From the NCBI GenBank assembly GCA_014843695.1, contig CM026402.1, forward strand, positions 16,771,545-16,835,544: a stretch of 64,000 nucleotides of DNA. Direction: 5' to 3'. Shown here in pieces: positions 42,201 to 55,300 of this stretch; position 1 is the stretch's first letter; each line of letters starts with the position of its first letter. The DNA is from Archivesica marissinica (Eukaryota; Mollusca; Bivalvia; Venerida; Vesicomyidae). Under the pieces are notes generated by a model. It ran no database searches, had not been told where the DNA came from, and saw only the letters and a list, made by a program, of their open reading frames with translations. The translations under genes were made by a program, and so were the position numbers.

Positions 42201-43302
42201 ATCACACGACGGGCACAGGTTAGTTCTGGGCTATCAATGAAGGACAGCATAGACTCAGTTGCCGAGTGATTAACGCTCTGGGCTGGTCACAGTTGCCAAC
42301 ATGGTACGTTCCGTGGCAGCTGATCTGGCTCTATGTTCTGAATGTTTGAACGGTATCCAGAATCAAATGTGTTAACAACACAAACAGGAACTGAAAAGGT
42401 GGTCTCTTAAGCCTTTCAACACCACAGACCTCTAAATAGGCTTACAAAAAGTGTAGATCCAGATGAGCCGGCTCGTGACGAGCCGTCTCATCAGGATCTG
42501 CACTTTTTGCCAGTGATATGACTATTTTTAGACATAATTACCCATTTTGATAAATGAACTTGTCCAAATGTGATTTTCTGATTCATTTATTGGTTTATGA
42601 ATATCATGGACCAGTCCATGTGAGTTACTTGGTGTTGAATGGGTTAATAGACATTGTGTTTCGAGCAAGTTTGATTGTACTAACAAATGTTACGATGTGG
42701 ACTCGGCGAGGCTCTCCGGACGTAATCACAGCAACAACAAAGTCTTAATAGTATTTAATTACATCTAAGAGCCGACATTATAACCAACACAGAGACGCTA
42801 GTCTCAATAGTAACCAACCAGGCTCTCTCCCTGCCAAAGCTGTCCGAGATGGTTTTATAGACAATTGTGAGGAGAGCTATAAGCTCTGCCCACAATTCTT
42901 TTAGCTAATCAAATTCATTTAGCTTTTCAATTGTTGACAATTTGGCATGGAATAGCAAATAGACTTGATCACACGATCATGCGTTTCCATGACCACGTGA
43001 CCCCGTCCGTGTCTACTGCCAGAGAGAGTGCAACACCTTTGCAAACCATGCATTAATTCCGGCTTGCACCAGTCAATTCATTGTGTGTACGCTGCTTAGT
43101 AAGCACTCTACCACCACACGTCTGGCGAAATCCCATATGTTGGTCGGTCGTGGATCCAAACAATGGAATTCCTCCATCCATTTTATCAAGTGCAGACATG
43201 TATATCAGATGTCCCCAACAAGACACACACCACGGCAGCGCACGCAGCGCACGCACGCAGCACGGCACGGCACACGCACGCACGCACGCACGCAGCACGC
43301 AG

Positions 43303-43351
<49 letters not shown>

Positions 43352-46300
43352 TTAAATAATTAAATTAAGAGAGTCATCAAAACACAAGGTAATTAATCAC
43401 TACACATGTATATAGGCGTAAGGCAAAAGGTAACTATGTTACACAAATAAGCTGTTTGAAATGTGCTATAACGGTATAATTAGACAGCTGCTGGAATGAT
43501 ACTGCCATATGCCTGGATTCATACCTGCACCAACATTGGCTTCGATTCAAACCCACAATGACACAAACCGGGATTCAAACCTTTGCCAACATGACAGCAA
43601 CGCCTAGTATTCTGAGTGACCATGTCACTAGCTTTGCTTCCATCAAAGTGCCGCAAAATATCAATCTGTAAAACATGAAATTTATGAATTTTCATAGCTG
43701 CTATTGAATAATCTGCATAGAAGTTTATATTTGAATAATCTGTATAGAATCTGTACTGAACATTGTTTCAGACACCGAACATTGTTTCAGACACTGAACA
43801 TTGTTTCAGACATCGAACATTGTTTCATACACCGAACATTGTTTCAGACACCGAACAGTGTTTCAGACACCGAACAGTGTTTCAGACACCGAACAGTGTT
43901 TCAGACACCGAACAGTGTTTCAGACACCGAACATTATTTCAGACACCGAACATTGTTTCAGACACCGTACATCATTTCAGATACCGAACATCGTTTCAGA
44001 CAGCATTGAGGGGCAAGTGATTTGAATTAAACAGCTTCAGCCATGGAGGCCCCGAAATCGATGTATAAACTGTTTATTATTACGCAATATATTAACACAA
44101 AATTTTGAATATTTCAGACAAGGGTTGGTATTTGTATGTGGAAACTTCCTCACCACGGAAACCCCGCGACAAAGCCCGTATCATCTCCATGCAGGTTGCA
44201 ACTAGAAAAAGCTACTGTTTGCGATTCTGGTACCATATGTATGGCCCTCATGTAAATGCCCTCAACATCTACAAAAAGGTAAATGTTATGGGTTTTTATT
44301 CAAGGTTAAGATGGGAAATGTTAGTCTAAACTGGAGCTTTAGAAATTTTATATTTGTGGGATAGACATCACATTAAACCGCAGGTGACATCCCTTAACGG
44401 TATCATACAAAGTGGAGCTTCTATAACGAAATTGTGTCTGCCTCATTGTCAAGAGGTTGTGTGTTCGAACAATGCCAGTACCATTGTGCTGATGTCCTTA
44501 GGCAAGACTAAATTAAACTATTAGTCTATACAAATTTATATTTGCTTGCGAAACAAATTCTTACAACAATAGTTTAATCGCTCTCGAGACCTCATTCCTT
44601 ATGAAATCCATCGTAATGAGGGAGAGAGAAGAGGCACTGTGGAACTAAGGGTCCTGCCTAAGGACATCACATCCGTGGTTCTGGTGGGGCTAAACTCCCA
44701 ACATCTCGGATAAACGGCGGACACTGTATCCATTACACCTCAGAGGCTCCACTACAAAGAACGCCAATATGCTTTAGAATGCTGTGTCTGATGCCAATAG
44801 GCTTTCGAATCCTGTGTCTGGTGCCAATAGGCTTTAGAATCCTGTGTCTGGTGCCAATAGGCTTTAGAATCCTGTGTCTGGTGCCAATAGGCTTTAGAAT
44901 CCTGTGTCTGACGCCAATAGGCTTTAGAATCCTGTGTCTGGTGCCAATAGGCTTTAGAATCCTGTGTCTGACACCAATATGCTTTAGAATCCTGTGTCTG
45001 GTGCCAATAGGCTTTAGAATCCTGTGTCTGATGCCAATATGCTTTAGAATCCTGTGTCTGGTGCCAATATGCTTTAGAATCCTGTGTCTGGTGCCAATAT
45101 GCTTTAGAATCCTGTGTCTGGTGCCAATAGGCTTTAGAATCCTGTGTCTGACACCAATATGCTTTAGAATCCTGTGTCTGACACCAATATGCTTTAGAAT
45201 CCTGTGTCTGACACCAATATGCTTTAGAATCCTGTGTCTGACACCAATAGGCTTTAGAATCCTGTATCTGGTGCCAATATGCTTTAGAATCCTGTGTCTG
45301 ACACCAATAGGCTTTAAAATCCTGTGTCTGGTGCCAATAGGCTTTAGAATCCTGTGTCTGATGCCAATAGGCTTTAGAATTCTGTGTCTGGAGTCAATAT
45401 GCTTTAGAATCCTGTGTCTGGTGCCAATATGCTTTAGAATCCTGTGTCTGGTGCCAATATGCTTTAGAATCCTGTGTCTGGTGCCAATAGGCTTTAGAAT
45501 CCTGTGTCTGACACCAATATGCTTTAGAATCCTGTGTCTGACACCAATATGCTTTAGAATCCTGTGTCTGACACCAATATGCTTTAGAATCCTGTGTCTG
45601 ACACCAATAGGCTTTAGAATCCTGTATCTGGTGCCAATATGCTTTAGAATCCTGTGTCTGACACCAATAGGCTTTAAAATCCTGTGTCTGGTGCCAATAG
45701 GCTTTAGAATCCTGTGTCTGATGCCAATAGGCTTTAGATTCTGTGTCTGGACGCCAATATTTTTTAGAATCCTGTGTCTGACACCAATAGGCTTTAGAAT
45801 CCTGTGTCTGACACCAATAGGCTTTAGAATCCTGTGTCTGACACCAATAGGCTTTAGAATCCTGTATCTGGTGCCATATGCTTTAGAATCCTGTGTCTGA
45901 CACCAATAGGCTTTAAAATCCTCTGTCTGGTGCCAATATGCTTTAGAATCCTGTGTCTGATGCCAATAGGCTTTAGAATCATGTGTCTGACGCCAATATG
46001 CTTTAGAATCCTGTGTCTGACCCAATATGCTTTAGAATCCTGTGTCTGACACCAATAGGCTTTAGAATCCTGTGTCTGACACCAATAGGCTTTAGAATCC
46101 TGTGTCTGGTGCCAATAGGCTTTAGAATCCTGTGTCTGATGCCAATATGCTTTAGAATCCTGTGTCTGGTGCCAATATGCTTTAGAATCCTGTGTCTGGT
46201 GCCAATATGCTTTAGAATCCTGTGTCTGGTGCCAATAGGCTTTAGAATCCTGTGTCTGACACCAATATGCTTTAGAATCCTGTGTCTGACACCAATATGC

Positions 46301-49300
46301 TTTAGAATCCTGTGTCTGACACCAATATGCTTTAGAATCCTGTGTCTGACACCAATAGGCTTTAGAATCCTGTATCTGGTGCCAATATGCTTTAGAATCC
46401 TGTGTCTGACACCAATAGGCTTTAAAATCCTGTGTCTGGTGCCAATAGGCTTTAGAATCCTGTGTCTGATGCCAATAGGCTTTAGAATTTGTGTCTGGAC
46501 GCCAATATTTTTTAGAATCCTGTGTCTGACACCAATAGGCTTTAGAATCCTGTGTCTGACACCAATAGGCTTTAGAATCCTGTGTCTGACACCAATAGGC
46601 TTTAGAATCCTGTATCTGGTGCCAATATGCTTTAGAATCCTGTGTCTGACACCAATAGGCTTTAAAATCCTCTGTCTGGTGCCAATATGCTTTAGAATCC
46701 TGTGTCTGATGCCAATAGGCTTTAGAATCATGTGTCTGACGCCAATATGCTTTAGAATCCTGTGTCTGACACCAATATGCTTTAGAATCCTGTGTCTGAC
46801 ACCAATAGGCTTTAGAATCCTGTGTCTGACACCAATAGGCTTTAGAATCCTGTGTCTGGTGCCAATATGCTTTAGAATCCTGTGTCTGATGCCAATATGC
46901 TTTAGAATCCTGTGTCTGACACCAATAGGCTTTAGAATCCTGTGTCTGACGTCAATAGGCTTTAGAATCCTGTGTCTGATGCCAATAGGCTTTAGAATCC
47001 TGTGTCTGACACCAATAGGCTTTAGAATCCTGTGTCTGGTGCCAATATGCTTTAGAATCCTGTGTCTGATGCCAATAGGCTTTAGAATCCTGTGTCTGGT
47101 GCCAATATGCTTTAGAATCCTGTGTCTGATGCCAATAGGCTTTAGAACCATGTGTCTGGTGCCAATATGCTTTAGAATCCTGTGTCTGGTGCCAATAGGC
47201 TTTATAATCCTGTGTCTGATGCCAATAGGCTTTAGAATCCTGTGTCTGATGCCAATAGGCTTTAGAATCCTGTGTCTGGTGCCAATATGCTTTAGAATCC
47301 TGTGTCTGATGCCAATATGCTTTAGAATCCTGTGTCTGGTGCCAATATGCTTTAGAATCCTGTGTCTGACACCAATATGCTTTAGAATCCTGTGTCTGAC
47401 ACCAATAGGCTTTAGAATCCTGTGTATGATGCCAATAGGCTTTAGAATCCTGTGTCTGATGCCAATAGGCTTTAGAATCCTGTGTCTGATGCCAATAGGC
47501 TTTAGAATCCTGTGTCTGGTGCCAATAGGCTTTAGAATCCTGTGTCTGGTGCCAATATGCTTTAGAATCCTGTGTCTGGTGCCAATTGGCTTTAGAATCC
47601 TGTGTCTGGTGCCAATAGGCTTTAGAATCCTGTGTCTGGTGCCAATAGGCTTTAGAATCCTGTGTCTGGTGCCAATAGGCTTTAGAATCCTGTGTCTGAC
47701 GTCAATAGCCTTTAGAATCCTGTGTCTGACACCAATAGGCTTTAGAATCCTGTGTCTGACACCAATAGGCTTTTAGAATCCTGTGTCTGATGCCAATAGG
47801 CTTTAGAATCTTGTTAGTTTCGATCATGTGTGTTTATGGGTTCATGGATTGGACTATTTTTAATCGTAATACTCATTTGTGAGAATGTAACAGCTGCAGT
47901 ACCTTGAAGATTTGGTGGTGATTAGCCTGGGAACATGCTTCGATATATTTTGCCTGGTCAGTCAAATAAATATATTTTAACACCGAGACTATTAATTGAA
48001 TTGGGCCGTATTGAGTTTCTGATCATGTCATTTTGCCAGAAGTTAAAAAGTGAAAATCGACAGACTGGCACCCAGGCTAGGTGGTGATAATGTGTGAATG
48101 TTCTGATGTTCCAGACTGATTCTCTCATTTTTTGTGACCTCGTATATAGAGAATATTAAGTTATTGACTTATAAATTTTAATTTTTTTGGCGAGTTGGAG
48201 AAATATACAAGGCGAGCCTATGCCGAGCCTTGTATTTTTTCGGAGACAAGCTTAATAATTTAAAAGTTATCAGACAGTAACCTAATATTCTATCTATCTT
48301 ATCTTCTGATAAGAAAGAATTTACAGGGAGGAAAGATTACCGAATATTTATGACCTGAACGTCTGAAGTTTATCATACCGATGGTTAACATATGACATCA
48401 TACACGCAGTGTTATGACGTCACAAAAGGTTTATTCGGCACTCACTAATAAAGCAACATTAATTATGTAGGCCATTTTATTGATTGTTTTAGACTCGATC
48501 TCTCGGTGGTGCCATATGGACAAAGACTGGGACACAGGGGAACCAGTGGAATTCTGCGCAGGTAAACATCCCAGCATCGGCTGTGAACTACAACGTTGTA
48601 TTGGAGGGTGTTGTTGGTCCTGGTTACCGTGGAGATATTGGACTGGATGATATTCACATGGTTGCTGGAAATTGCCCAAATAAAGGTATATTATTATTGC
48701 TATAACACCAGAATTCAATGTGCATTTGATGAGTATCGTATTCCAAGTTATTATTGGTGTAGTACCAGAATTCAATGTTCATTTGATAAGTATCGTATTC
48801 CAAGTTATTATTGGTGTAGTACCAGAATTCAATGTTCATTTGATAAGTATCGTATTCCAAGTTATTATTGGTGTAGTACCAGAATTCAATGTGCATTAGA
48901 TAAGTATCGTATTCCAAGTTATTATTGGTGTAGTACCAGAATTCAATGTGCATTTGATAAGTATCGTATTCCAAGTTATTATTGGTGTAGTACCAGAATT
49001 CAATGTGCATTTGATAAGTATCGTATTCCAAGTTATTATTGGTGTAGTACCAGAATTCAATGTGCATTTGATAAGTATCGTATTCCAAGTTATTATTGGT
49101 GTAGTACCAGAATTCAATGTGCATTTGATAAGTATCGTATTCCAAGTTATTATTGGTGTAGTACCAGAATTCAATGTGCATTTGATAAGTATCGTATTCC
49201 AAGTTATTATTGGTGTAGTACCAGAATTCAATGTGCATTTGATAAGTATCGTATTCCAAGTTATTATTGGTGTAGTACCAGAATTCAATGTGCATTTGAT

Positions 49301-52300
49301 AAGTATCGTATTCCAAGTTATTATTGGTGTAGTACCAGAATTCAATGTGCATTTGATAAGTATCGTATTCCAAGTTATTATTGGTGTAGTACCAGAATTC
49401 AATGTGCATTTGATAAGTATCGTATTCCAAGTTATTATTGGTGTAGTACCAGAATTCAATGTGCATTTGATGAGTATCGTATTCCAATGTAAATAATATT
49501 GTCACTGTCATTGTAAATCAAGGTAAAAAATACAATAAATCAATACATATGTAAGCAGTACCATAGATGTATGTAATGGCTTGTTTATAAGTTCTAGACC
49601 AATCAGATGCTAGTATATAAGTTCTAGACCAATCAGATGCTAGTATATAAGTTCTAGACCAATCAGATGCGAGTATATAAGTTATAGACCAATCAGATGC
49701 TAGTATATAAGTTATAGACCAATCAGATGCTAGTATATAAGTTCTAGACCAATCAGATGCTAGTATATAAGTTCTAGACCAATCAGATGCTAGTATATTG
49801 CAAGTTATAGAAGACTGGTTAAAATAACAGCAGAACTTCCATCCTACTGTACAAGGATTCTTGTTCAGAGAGTGACATTAACAATCCAGGTTCTATGTTC
49901 GATGGTTCAGTTCAAAACACTAGTCGTTGAAATATTACAGCAGATTTACAGTTAACCCTTTCAACACCACAGACCTCTAAATAGGCTTACAAAAAGTGTA
50001 GATCCAGATGAGCCGGCTCGTCACGAGCCGTCTCATCAGGATCTGCACATTTTGCCAGTGATATGACTATTTTTAGACATAATTACCCATTTTGATAAAT
50101 GAACTTGTCCAAATGTGATTTTCTGATTCATTTATTGGTTTATGAATATCATGGACCAGTCCATGTGAGTTACTTGGTGTTGAATGAGTTAATACTGGCA
50201 TCATGTTACTTGATATTAACTTTTGCTGTTAATTGGCTGTCCGATTAGCGCAGTGGTTAGCGCGCTCGCTTCTCACCAATGCAACCCGGGTTCGATCCTC
50301 GAACCGGGATTTATGTGAGATGGTACAGTGGTCGCCAGATCGGACAGGTGGGTTTTCTCTGGGTACTCCGGTTTCCTCCCACACGAATGACCACATTTAC
50401 GCTTTCATCCGCGCCAAACGAGAGTGATTAATATAAGTTGTTAAAACTTGCCTCGCAATCGTTGATTGGTGAAACATACATGTAAGTGCTAAGACAAAAT
50501 TCCTCTCAAATGAAAATGTGTCTAGTACATACTTTTATCACATAACTTTGCTTGTATTCAGTATAATACAGTCATGTCATAATTTCTTATATGTACACAC
50601 GTGTAATAACACCTGGAAGGATTCTGATTGGTTGAGAGAATAATCTTTCTAATTTGTAAATTTAAGCTTTAAAGTATGCATATTTCTGCTTGAATTGGTG
50701 CATAATGTTAATTATAAGACAATTTAAAAGAAGTCTCGATGCAATTTTAACGCTGTTTGAAACATAAATATAACGCTGCTTTGCATCGTGACGTCATGAA
50801 AATTTAGTGACATCATGACAATTTGCGCTGACCTTTGGCGCCAAAATGAGAGTAGAAGCGTTATTTTGTGCAAAAATATTATTAACGTCCAATATGATAA
50901 TGTGATGAAAAGGATCTTATACTCGTGTAATTTCACACCATATTTCGTGAAACACTTTGGAATTTCGCTACTAAGCTCGCCTATATGCTCCCTTAATAGC
51001 AAAAGAGTCCAAAACTCATTTCATAAAGAATTGTATGAAATCACCACTCATGTAAGATCCTATATATATAACAAATAAGGATGGCAAAAGAATATTCGAA
51101 CGTCCGAATATCCGAATACTATTCCAGTATTCGAATTATTCCAGTATTCGAATATTCGGAAACATATATTATATTGTCCTCAAAAATGCCACCTGCTCAG
51201 TCACACGTTTGGAAATGCTTGAATCGCTCTGAGAATAAGAAAACTGCTATGTGTAATATATGCAAATTGGAATTAACATATTCGGATACAATATCAATCT
51301 GAATAATCATTTGAAGAAGATGACGTTTACGCGTAAAACTGAAATTAGGTTAGTTTGGCAATTTTTATAAGAGTTTGAGTGATTTTGAGTTTTTGATATA
51401 ATTATAACGAATAATCGAATATTCGAATACCTTCCTGACCGAATATTCGAATAGTTTAATCGTTATTCGTTGCCATCCCTAATAACAAATAATAGTGGGA
51501 AATTGTCCATGATGGCATGTCTGTCAGAAGCAACTTGCGTGCTGTTTCTTAGAATGTAAATTTGTTCCATCACCTTAGGTGGAATAGCGTGCTCATTTGA
51601 CGTGGATATGTGTGGTTGGGCACAGGATATATCTGATGACTTCAATTGGATGAAAAGAGCTGGCTCAACATCATCATCCGGAACCGGACCGACCAATGAC
51701 CACACTACTAATACGCGTTCCGGTAAGTACATAGATGAGTGATCGTCCAGAACTGGACCATCTAATGACCACACTACTAATATGCGTTCCGGTAAATAAA
51801 TAGATGAGTGATCGTCCAGAACTGGACCATCCAATGACCACACTACTAATACGCATTCCGGTAAGTACATAGATGAGTGATCGTCCAGAACTGGACCATC
51901 TAATGACCACACTACTAATACGCGTTCCGGTAAGTACATAGATGAGTGATCGTCCAGAACTGGACCATCTAATGACCACACTACTAATACGCGTTCCGGT
52001 AAATAAATAGATGAGTGATCGTCCAGAACTGGACCATCCAATGACCACACTACTAATACGCGTTCCGGTAAGTACATAGATGAGTGATCGTCCAGAACTG
52101 GACCATCTAATGACCACACTACTAATACGCGTTCCGGTAAATAAATAGATGAGTGATCGTCCAGAACTGGACCGACCAATGACCACACTACTAATACGCG
52201 TTCCGGTAAGTAAATAGATGAGTGATCGTCCAGAACTGGACCATCTAATGACCACACTACTAATACGCGTTCCGGTAAGTACATAGATGAGTGATCGTCC

Positions 52301-55300
52301 AGAACTGGACCATCTAATGACCACACTACTAATACACGTTCCGGTAAGTACATAGATGAGTGATCGTCCAGAATTTGTTGTGAGTTCTAGGGTCAACTGA
52401 TAGAGGTTTATGCACTTATTGGGAATGGCTTCTTGATGGTCGGATGTCGCATAGGACAGGTGGATATTAAATGGAATTAAAATAATTGCAAAGTTGCACG
52501 GAGGGTGGTGAATGAATAGTGGTCGTTGAATACAGGCGGTCGCTTGGTGGTCGATATGACAGGTTAGACTATATATACAGCATATTGCGATTCAGAAATT
52601 CCAAACAGTTGTTTAGGCCAGTAAGATACATTGGCCCATTATAAAGCACTCCATCTATTCAAATGTTGTATTTAATGGTCATTGTGGAAGGGATTGTGTA
52701 TATCATCGAGGAACCCTGGTATTGTGGATGACTTTGATTGGGTGTTAGGGCGTTTGAAAACCACCAAGCCCTGCTTGGAATATGCTACGGCTTAACAAAC
52801 ATGTAACGCAGCAATTTTTAATGTTGTTTTGGTTTCATTTAGGCTCATATATGTATATCGAATCAAGTTCTCCACGACGACCAGGGCAGAAGGCGTGGCT
52901 GGTGAGTCAACTGATCGGCGATGGGACTCCTCAGTGTATGAGCTTCTACTACAATATGTACGGTCGACACATCGGCAGTCTCAGTGTGTACACCAAGACC
53001 GGAGCGATGCTACCATCATCCCCGGTGTGGACACTATCAGGAACTCAAGGAAATAAATGGACACTCGCCCAAGCCACTCTTCAAGCTAACCAACCATACA
53101 GGGTAAACAAGCATACAGGGTAAACAAGCATACAGGGTAAACAACCATACAGGGTAACCAACCATACAGGGTAAACAACCATACAGGGTAACCAACCATA
53201 CAGGGTAACCAACCATACAGGGTAACCAACCATACAGGGTAACCAACCATACAGGGTAACCAACCATACAGGGTAAACAACCATACAGGGTAACCAACCA
53301 TACAGGGTAACCAACCATACAGGGTAAACAACCATACAGGGTAAACAACCATACAGGGTAAACAACCATACAGGGTAACCAACCATACAGGGTAAACAAC
53401 CATACAGGGTAAACAAGCATACAGGGTAAACAACCATACAGGGTAAACAACCATACAGGGTAAACAACCATACAGGGTAACCAACCATACAGGGTAACCA
53501 ACCATACAGGGTAACCAACCATACAGGGTAAACAACCATACAGGGTAAACAACCATACAGGGTAACCAACCATACAGGGTAAACAACCATACAGGGTAAA
53601 CAACCATACAGGGTAAACAAGCATACAGGGTAAACAACCATACAGGGTAAACAACCATACAGGGTAAACAACCATACAGGGTAACCAACCATACAGGGTA
53701 ACCAACCATACAGGGTAACCAACCATACAGGGTAAACAACCATACAGGGTAAACAACCATACAGGGTAAACAACCATACAGGGTAAACAACCATACAGGG
53801 TAACCAACCATACAGGGTAAACAACCATACAGGGTAAACAACCATACAGGGTAACCAACCATACAGGGTAACCAACCATACAGGGTAAACAACCATACAG
53901 GGTAAACAACCATACAGTTTCATAAACATACTAAGGCAGGAACCATGTTTGACATAAAGAAAAACTATGGTCCAAGTGATTGATACGCATGTTTAATGAA
54001 TCCATCACAAGAACTTACAACAAATTTAAACTTTATTTATTTTGCAACGATTGCGAAACAAGCTTTAGCAACTTAAATTAATCACTCTCATTGGCTCGGA
54101 TGAAAGCGTAAATGTGGTTATTCGTGTTGGAGGAAACCGGAGTACCCGGAGTACCCGGAGACCGGAAACAGGTGTGAACAATTGTATTCCTTATATTTAT
54201 GTAGATCTATTTGACTGATTTCTTGGCCTTTTCAACAACTTTCTGGACCGATTTGTTTATGACTTTTTGGTGCCAGTTTAAAATTCGGACCTGGACCGGG
54301 AGGCCTGCCATTTTTAGAAGTCCTCGTCTATGTATCTTACCCTAGCGCTGAATCTTTTGTAAAACAATAATATTATTTGAATTCAGGTTGTGTTTGAAGG
54401 AGTTATTGGCAGTGGTTACCAGGGTGATATCGCCATAGATGATGTAAGCATAACCAAGGGTACTTGCATGTTACCAGGTAAGGAGTTTTATCTATTTACT
54501 TGTACTTAGGTTTTTTTTAAAGCGGAATGACGGTGTCCCGCTCTGCCCCCTTGGGCCGCACCCTTTTGCCCCATTTTTTAAATTTAAGTCTCAACGGGTC
54601 TGTGCCATCAGGCTGGATAATCCCCCAATTACCCCTTCTGTACCTACCACTTCGCGGCTCAAAATGCACATTACCACTTTTCTGACCCATCCTGCCCTTT
54701 TCTTTTCCACTCTAAAAATATCACAATAAACCCTATTATACATGCCCAATCATGGCTCAAACCCTTGATGGCCATATAGCAAGCTCCCCTAACTGAGTTG
54801 AAGAATGGGACCTATATACAGACTGCCCTGTGTCACTACACTTCTCACCTGTATAACTTTAAGAGCTAAGACACATCAGTTACCAGCTACTAAAAAATAT
54901 AGCCAGCCATCTTGGACTCAATCTGTTATGGATGAAATCATACCCGTATGATTCTAGTGGTCCATGTACAGTTAAAATTAATTTATTATATTTAATTTGG
55001 TGCAGGTAACTAATAAACTTGTAATATATATTCCGAGGCCTACGAAGCCAAGTTGTTACGGTCATTGACTTCAAATCACTTGCCCCTCACCACTGTAGGT
55101 TTGAATCCCACTGGGCAGTCGATTATTTAATTTGAGAAATATATCCAGTTCACTTGTGGAAGGTTGGTGGTTCTACCTATATGCGTGTCCGTGCCTGCAA
55201 TACAGATTGGATAGGCACCCGGGGTCTTCCTCCAATAATAACAACTGGTAAGTCACTATATGACCTAAGTTGTCAATGCAACTTGAAGCCCAAAAATGAA

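Noticed and set aside
44733..47776. ORFs of 373 to 587 codons on both strands
   Set aside because: They are the 30-bp minisatellite read in stop-free frames; the peptide is a 10-residue repeat, both strands are equally open, and there is no start context or splice support.
48560..48570. Splice donor at caggtaaac inside the D6 B2+C exon
   Set aside because: Reading through gives the complete MAM C region with the fourth cysteine and correct phase; stopping here would lose it.
48596..49511. Plus and minus ORFs of up to 298 codons overlapping the D6 exon end
   Set aside because: The plus ORF is in a different frame from the MAM exon and the rest is the 57-bp array.
50815..51078. 87-codon plus ORF
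   Set aside because: No domain signature, A+T-rich, opposed by a similar minus ORF, and no link to the gene's phases.
51463..52396. Minus-strand ORFs of 240 and 296 codons
   Set aside because: They are the antisense of the 69-bp boundary array.
53037..53929. Three minus-strand ORFs of about 280 codons
   Set aside because: Period artefact of the 17-bp array.
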